64,000 nucleotides of DNA, from assembly GCA_946965045.2 (NCBI GenBank), contig OX337242.1, forward strand, positions 2,294,001 to 2,358,000. The letters are read 5' to 3'. Of the stretch, positions 63,301 through 64,000 are shown piece by piece (within the stretch, counting starts at the first letter, position 1; every line of letters begins with the position of its first letter). Made by a program: the position numbers and the translations under genes. This stretch comes from Epithemia pelagica. Lineage: Eukaryota > Bacillariophyta > Bacillariophyceae > Surirellales > Surirellaceae. The notes beneath the pieces are model-generated. The model was not told the DNA's origin. It saw only the letters and a list, made by a program, of their open reading frames with translations, and ran no database searches.

Positions 63301-63737
63301 CGACGTTTTGCTTTGCGTTTCTTCGGCCGGTTCTTGATAGATTCAATCTTGACTGGGTCGGTTGGCATGACTATATTGTCATGGGAAGCTGTGCAAGTGA
63401 ATCGGCCATTCTCTGCTTTCCTGTTAATGGGGATGTTGGGGAAAGCGACTTCTTGTTCATCCGCGTCAAAGCAATTGCCGCAAAAGAAAAAACCTTCCCA
63501 TCGCTGATATCGGTCTCTACCAAATACAGAACATGGCTTCGTGTCTTCGTTGGCAAAGTCACGGCAGATGCGGGCAATCCTTTTCCTTTCTAAAGCACTT
63601 GAGTGGGGAGGACGCTTCGCCTCTCTACGACGAGCTCTCGTCTGTTGATTCGGGGAAACTGGGGCAGCCTCTGCTTCTTGCAACTCTTCTTCGGCTTGCT
63701 CCATGGCAAGCCGTTGGGCTTGACGGGTGGTTGGCAT
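60390..63737 (-). CDS. Large unrecognised protein, DDE-transposase-like features, 1,115 aa
   Basis: Not assigned to a family. From the ATG at 63737: a Cys-containing N-terminal segment (FFFCGNCFD, about 90), very basic then acidic low-complexity regions, and a coiled coil at about 265-330. A folded region from about 340 to 1060 follows. It carries SIDGAMLTKHLSHTLGG (about 507), DMSCDWKLSGRGG followed by a C-x3-C-x2-C cluster (about 600-615) and CPICIHLKH...CRHVDMC (about 635-660), then GSGHLREYLQHWRNLS and QQGWEAFNSAFK (about 975-995) before a TQRGGATNKG loop. Spaced Asp, Asp and Glu with inserted zinc ligands resemble large DDE transposases such as the KDZ group. The frame is intronless and intact. 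Alternatives are a lineage-expanded nuclear protein or another type of selfish element. Confidence 0.7.
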   Translation of the reverse strand: MPTTRQAQRLAMEQAEEELQEAEAAPVSPNQQTRARRREAKRPPHSSALERKRIARICRDFANEDTKPCSVFGRDRYQRWEGFFFCGNCFDADEQEVAFPNIPINRKAENGRFTCTASHDNIVMPTDPVKIESIKNRPKKRKAKRRFRKNRRSKRSKGIHVTPVNQSTVVTTEEDKKPPPKQEESDSDPDSEDDSDVSSGSSSSNDIFADSEESEAEEEPVAKEVIAPHGNEGMSVLTCSLANSSTSYSGMTTSQLLAQVQKANDALSSKQKDIELSLKNKDREIQSLKLNLNKVRRSSKKKSKQITKLEARIIEIQSDKAVSQSVPTRASDKERGDQIIANIRVIISKAILRHGKNSDRATRFLKALCGMLLNSNIHQGRMKDVLLEVVGKHLRQTVFTPFRILSEMDRHGGVLNFEGIELLRRVETNGQKHVRTIIPSTSSLQNCAAMVEHYGSIVCPFRMIRNVRDSTEGFYFRAADVMRVILHSGGLMDGEAASRPVNLSQSIDGAMLTKHLSHTLGGLKFNDSSNPYKQSRNSVFPIVCVIGRESTSIVRGLFARMIQEIDEAASIVLPQRFAIEPPKVSTNCDMSCDWKLSGRGGAAKVCKYPCSKCAIASSDLHLQTRLASECPICIHLKHTDDENWICRHVDMCTGAHIGLMKEEVEKFKAESPKVAEEIDDIRKKSKIRTDINPSLPADDIALSSSDNIHFDFQKAEVQDRIEFSRNVNSDLQLRGLSLQGPLSERQSRLKVQHISEYTYSMASLRVREFDPKGNKDVAGALVMMMDAVPCLLHLENRMGIKILSMCLKSGLTHAKNDEHDWINEDDRTSVDRKCQAFIEKVEEIVNTQVLGTPMQSQQWQMPYDRRKNVVGTITMDNVKVRKIISQINELIDPMVEDEERREKWKQCIGHYRSAIEIVNRKHDLSNQEIWDFQKEADLFFALWVQLYGAEGVTNYAHVIGSGHLREYLQHWRNLSTHSQQGWEAFNSAFKTYYFSRTQRGGATNKGEGDQSRMKSMARWIQRRMVFLLGISEEEIEESVANDKEKATTGPSWVQKYGGTIEFGQPVGLAVRDEDDVENNPEFEFDWEVAMDTRIKPMTSEGLPEDFSDWTSDGSI

Positions 63738-64000
63738 CGTTGGGTCTTCAATCGAAAGGAGAGGTGCCTGTTTGATTGATATGTTGATTCAGGAAGAGAG
63801 ACATGATGGAACTTTATTCAGAGTTCCTTGTCAACATCATCTTTTCATCGGCTTCGGGTTCTGCGATTGAGTTTAGAACGGATGAATGAAATGCGACTAA
63901 GGGGTAATGTAATATTCATGAACATATAAATTTTATGCAAAAAATCGTCGGGCGAGTTCTCCAAATCCATTCTCATACGTTTGGACTTAGTGAAATTTGG
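63738..64000. other. Right window edge
   Basis: Presumed promoter of the 1,115-aa gene. AT-rich; the last 40 bases start ccaaat and end atttgg, a weak inverted pair. No gene seen. Confidence 0.35.

Noticed and set aside
58051-64000. Terminal inverted repeats for the convergent two-gene module
   Set aside because: I compared 58051-58596 with 63738-64000 and saw only weak, short similarities (for example cttccccccta versus ccccttag), not enough to call ends.

Overview
This window is nuclear DNA from a eukaryote, most likely a pennate diatom. Short spliceosomal introns (about 65-90 nt, GT...AG) interrupt the ABC transporter, transposase and lipoxygenase-like genes. There is a Ty1/copia element whose integrase and protease motifs look like diatom CoDi elements, a secreted AAA ATPase with a plastid-style presequence, and an organelle-type GatB. 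No species can be named from sequence alone.

Layout. 0-11.6 kb: a 1.09-kb foldback/MITE-like element (345-1430), a disordered hypothetical protein (1815-2519 +), an NSF-like AAA ATPase (5626-7641 -), a small acidic protein (9154-9465 +), and two related single-pass membrane proteins (2774-4648 - and 9999-11144 -). Each of the two has a signal peptide, one membrane helix and a tail with repeated Leu-Trp-x-Ser motifs.

11.6-48.1 kb: the dominant feature is a head-to-tail tandem array of a 5,643-bp unit (copies A-E, the last cut short). Each full unit carries the 3' part of a Nudix hydrolase gene, a roughly 1.27-kb spacer with an old internal duplication, and a seven-exon ABCG-type half transporter (921 aa). 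The transporter reading frames of copies A-D are intact by eye, so the array has amplified the transporter. Every Nudix copy is broken: A has an in-frame stop, B, D and E lack the 5' end, and C is hit twice by transposons. Copy C holds a 3,400-bp Harbinger-type DNA transposon (32-bp inverted repeats, ATT target duplication, spliced DDE transposase plus a Myb/SANT-like protein) and an 8,384-bp copia retrotransposon (identical 783-bp LTRs, TCGTC target duplication, an extra 259-aa ORF before Gag-Pol). Subtracting both insertions with their target duplications gives exactly 5,643 bp, which confirms the boundaries.

48.1-55.3 kb: the array stops abruptly in the spacer of copy E. The next three genes all carry disabling lesions: a possible tubby-like protein with an in-frame TAG, a Kelch protein with a frameshift in a T7 run, and a multi-pass membrane protein fused to a lipoxygenase-like domain, with a C-run frameshift plus 88-bp and 28-bp tandem duplications. 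The shared pattern suggests either local decay or sequence error, and needs reads to decide.

55.9-64 kb: an intact organellar gatB (minus strand), then two large convergent unrecognised genes 56 bp apart (58597-60333 + and 60390-63737 -). The 1,115-aa protein has zinc-ligand clusters, a coiled coil and spaced Asp/Asp/Glu motifs reminiscent of a DDE transposase. This pair is the best candidate here for an undescribed mobile element.
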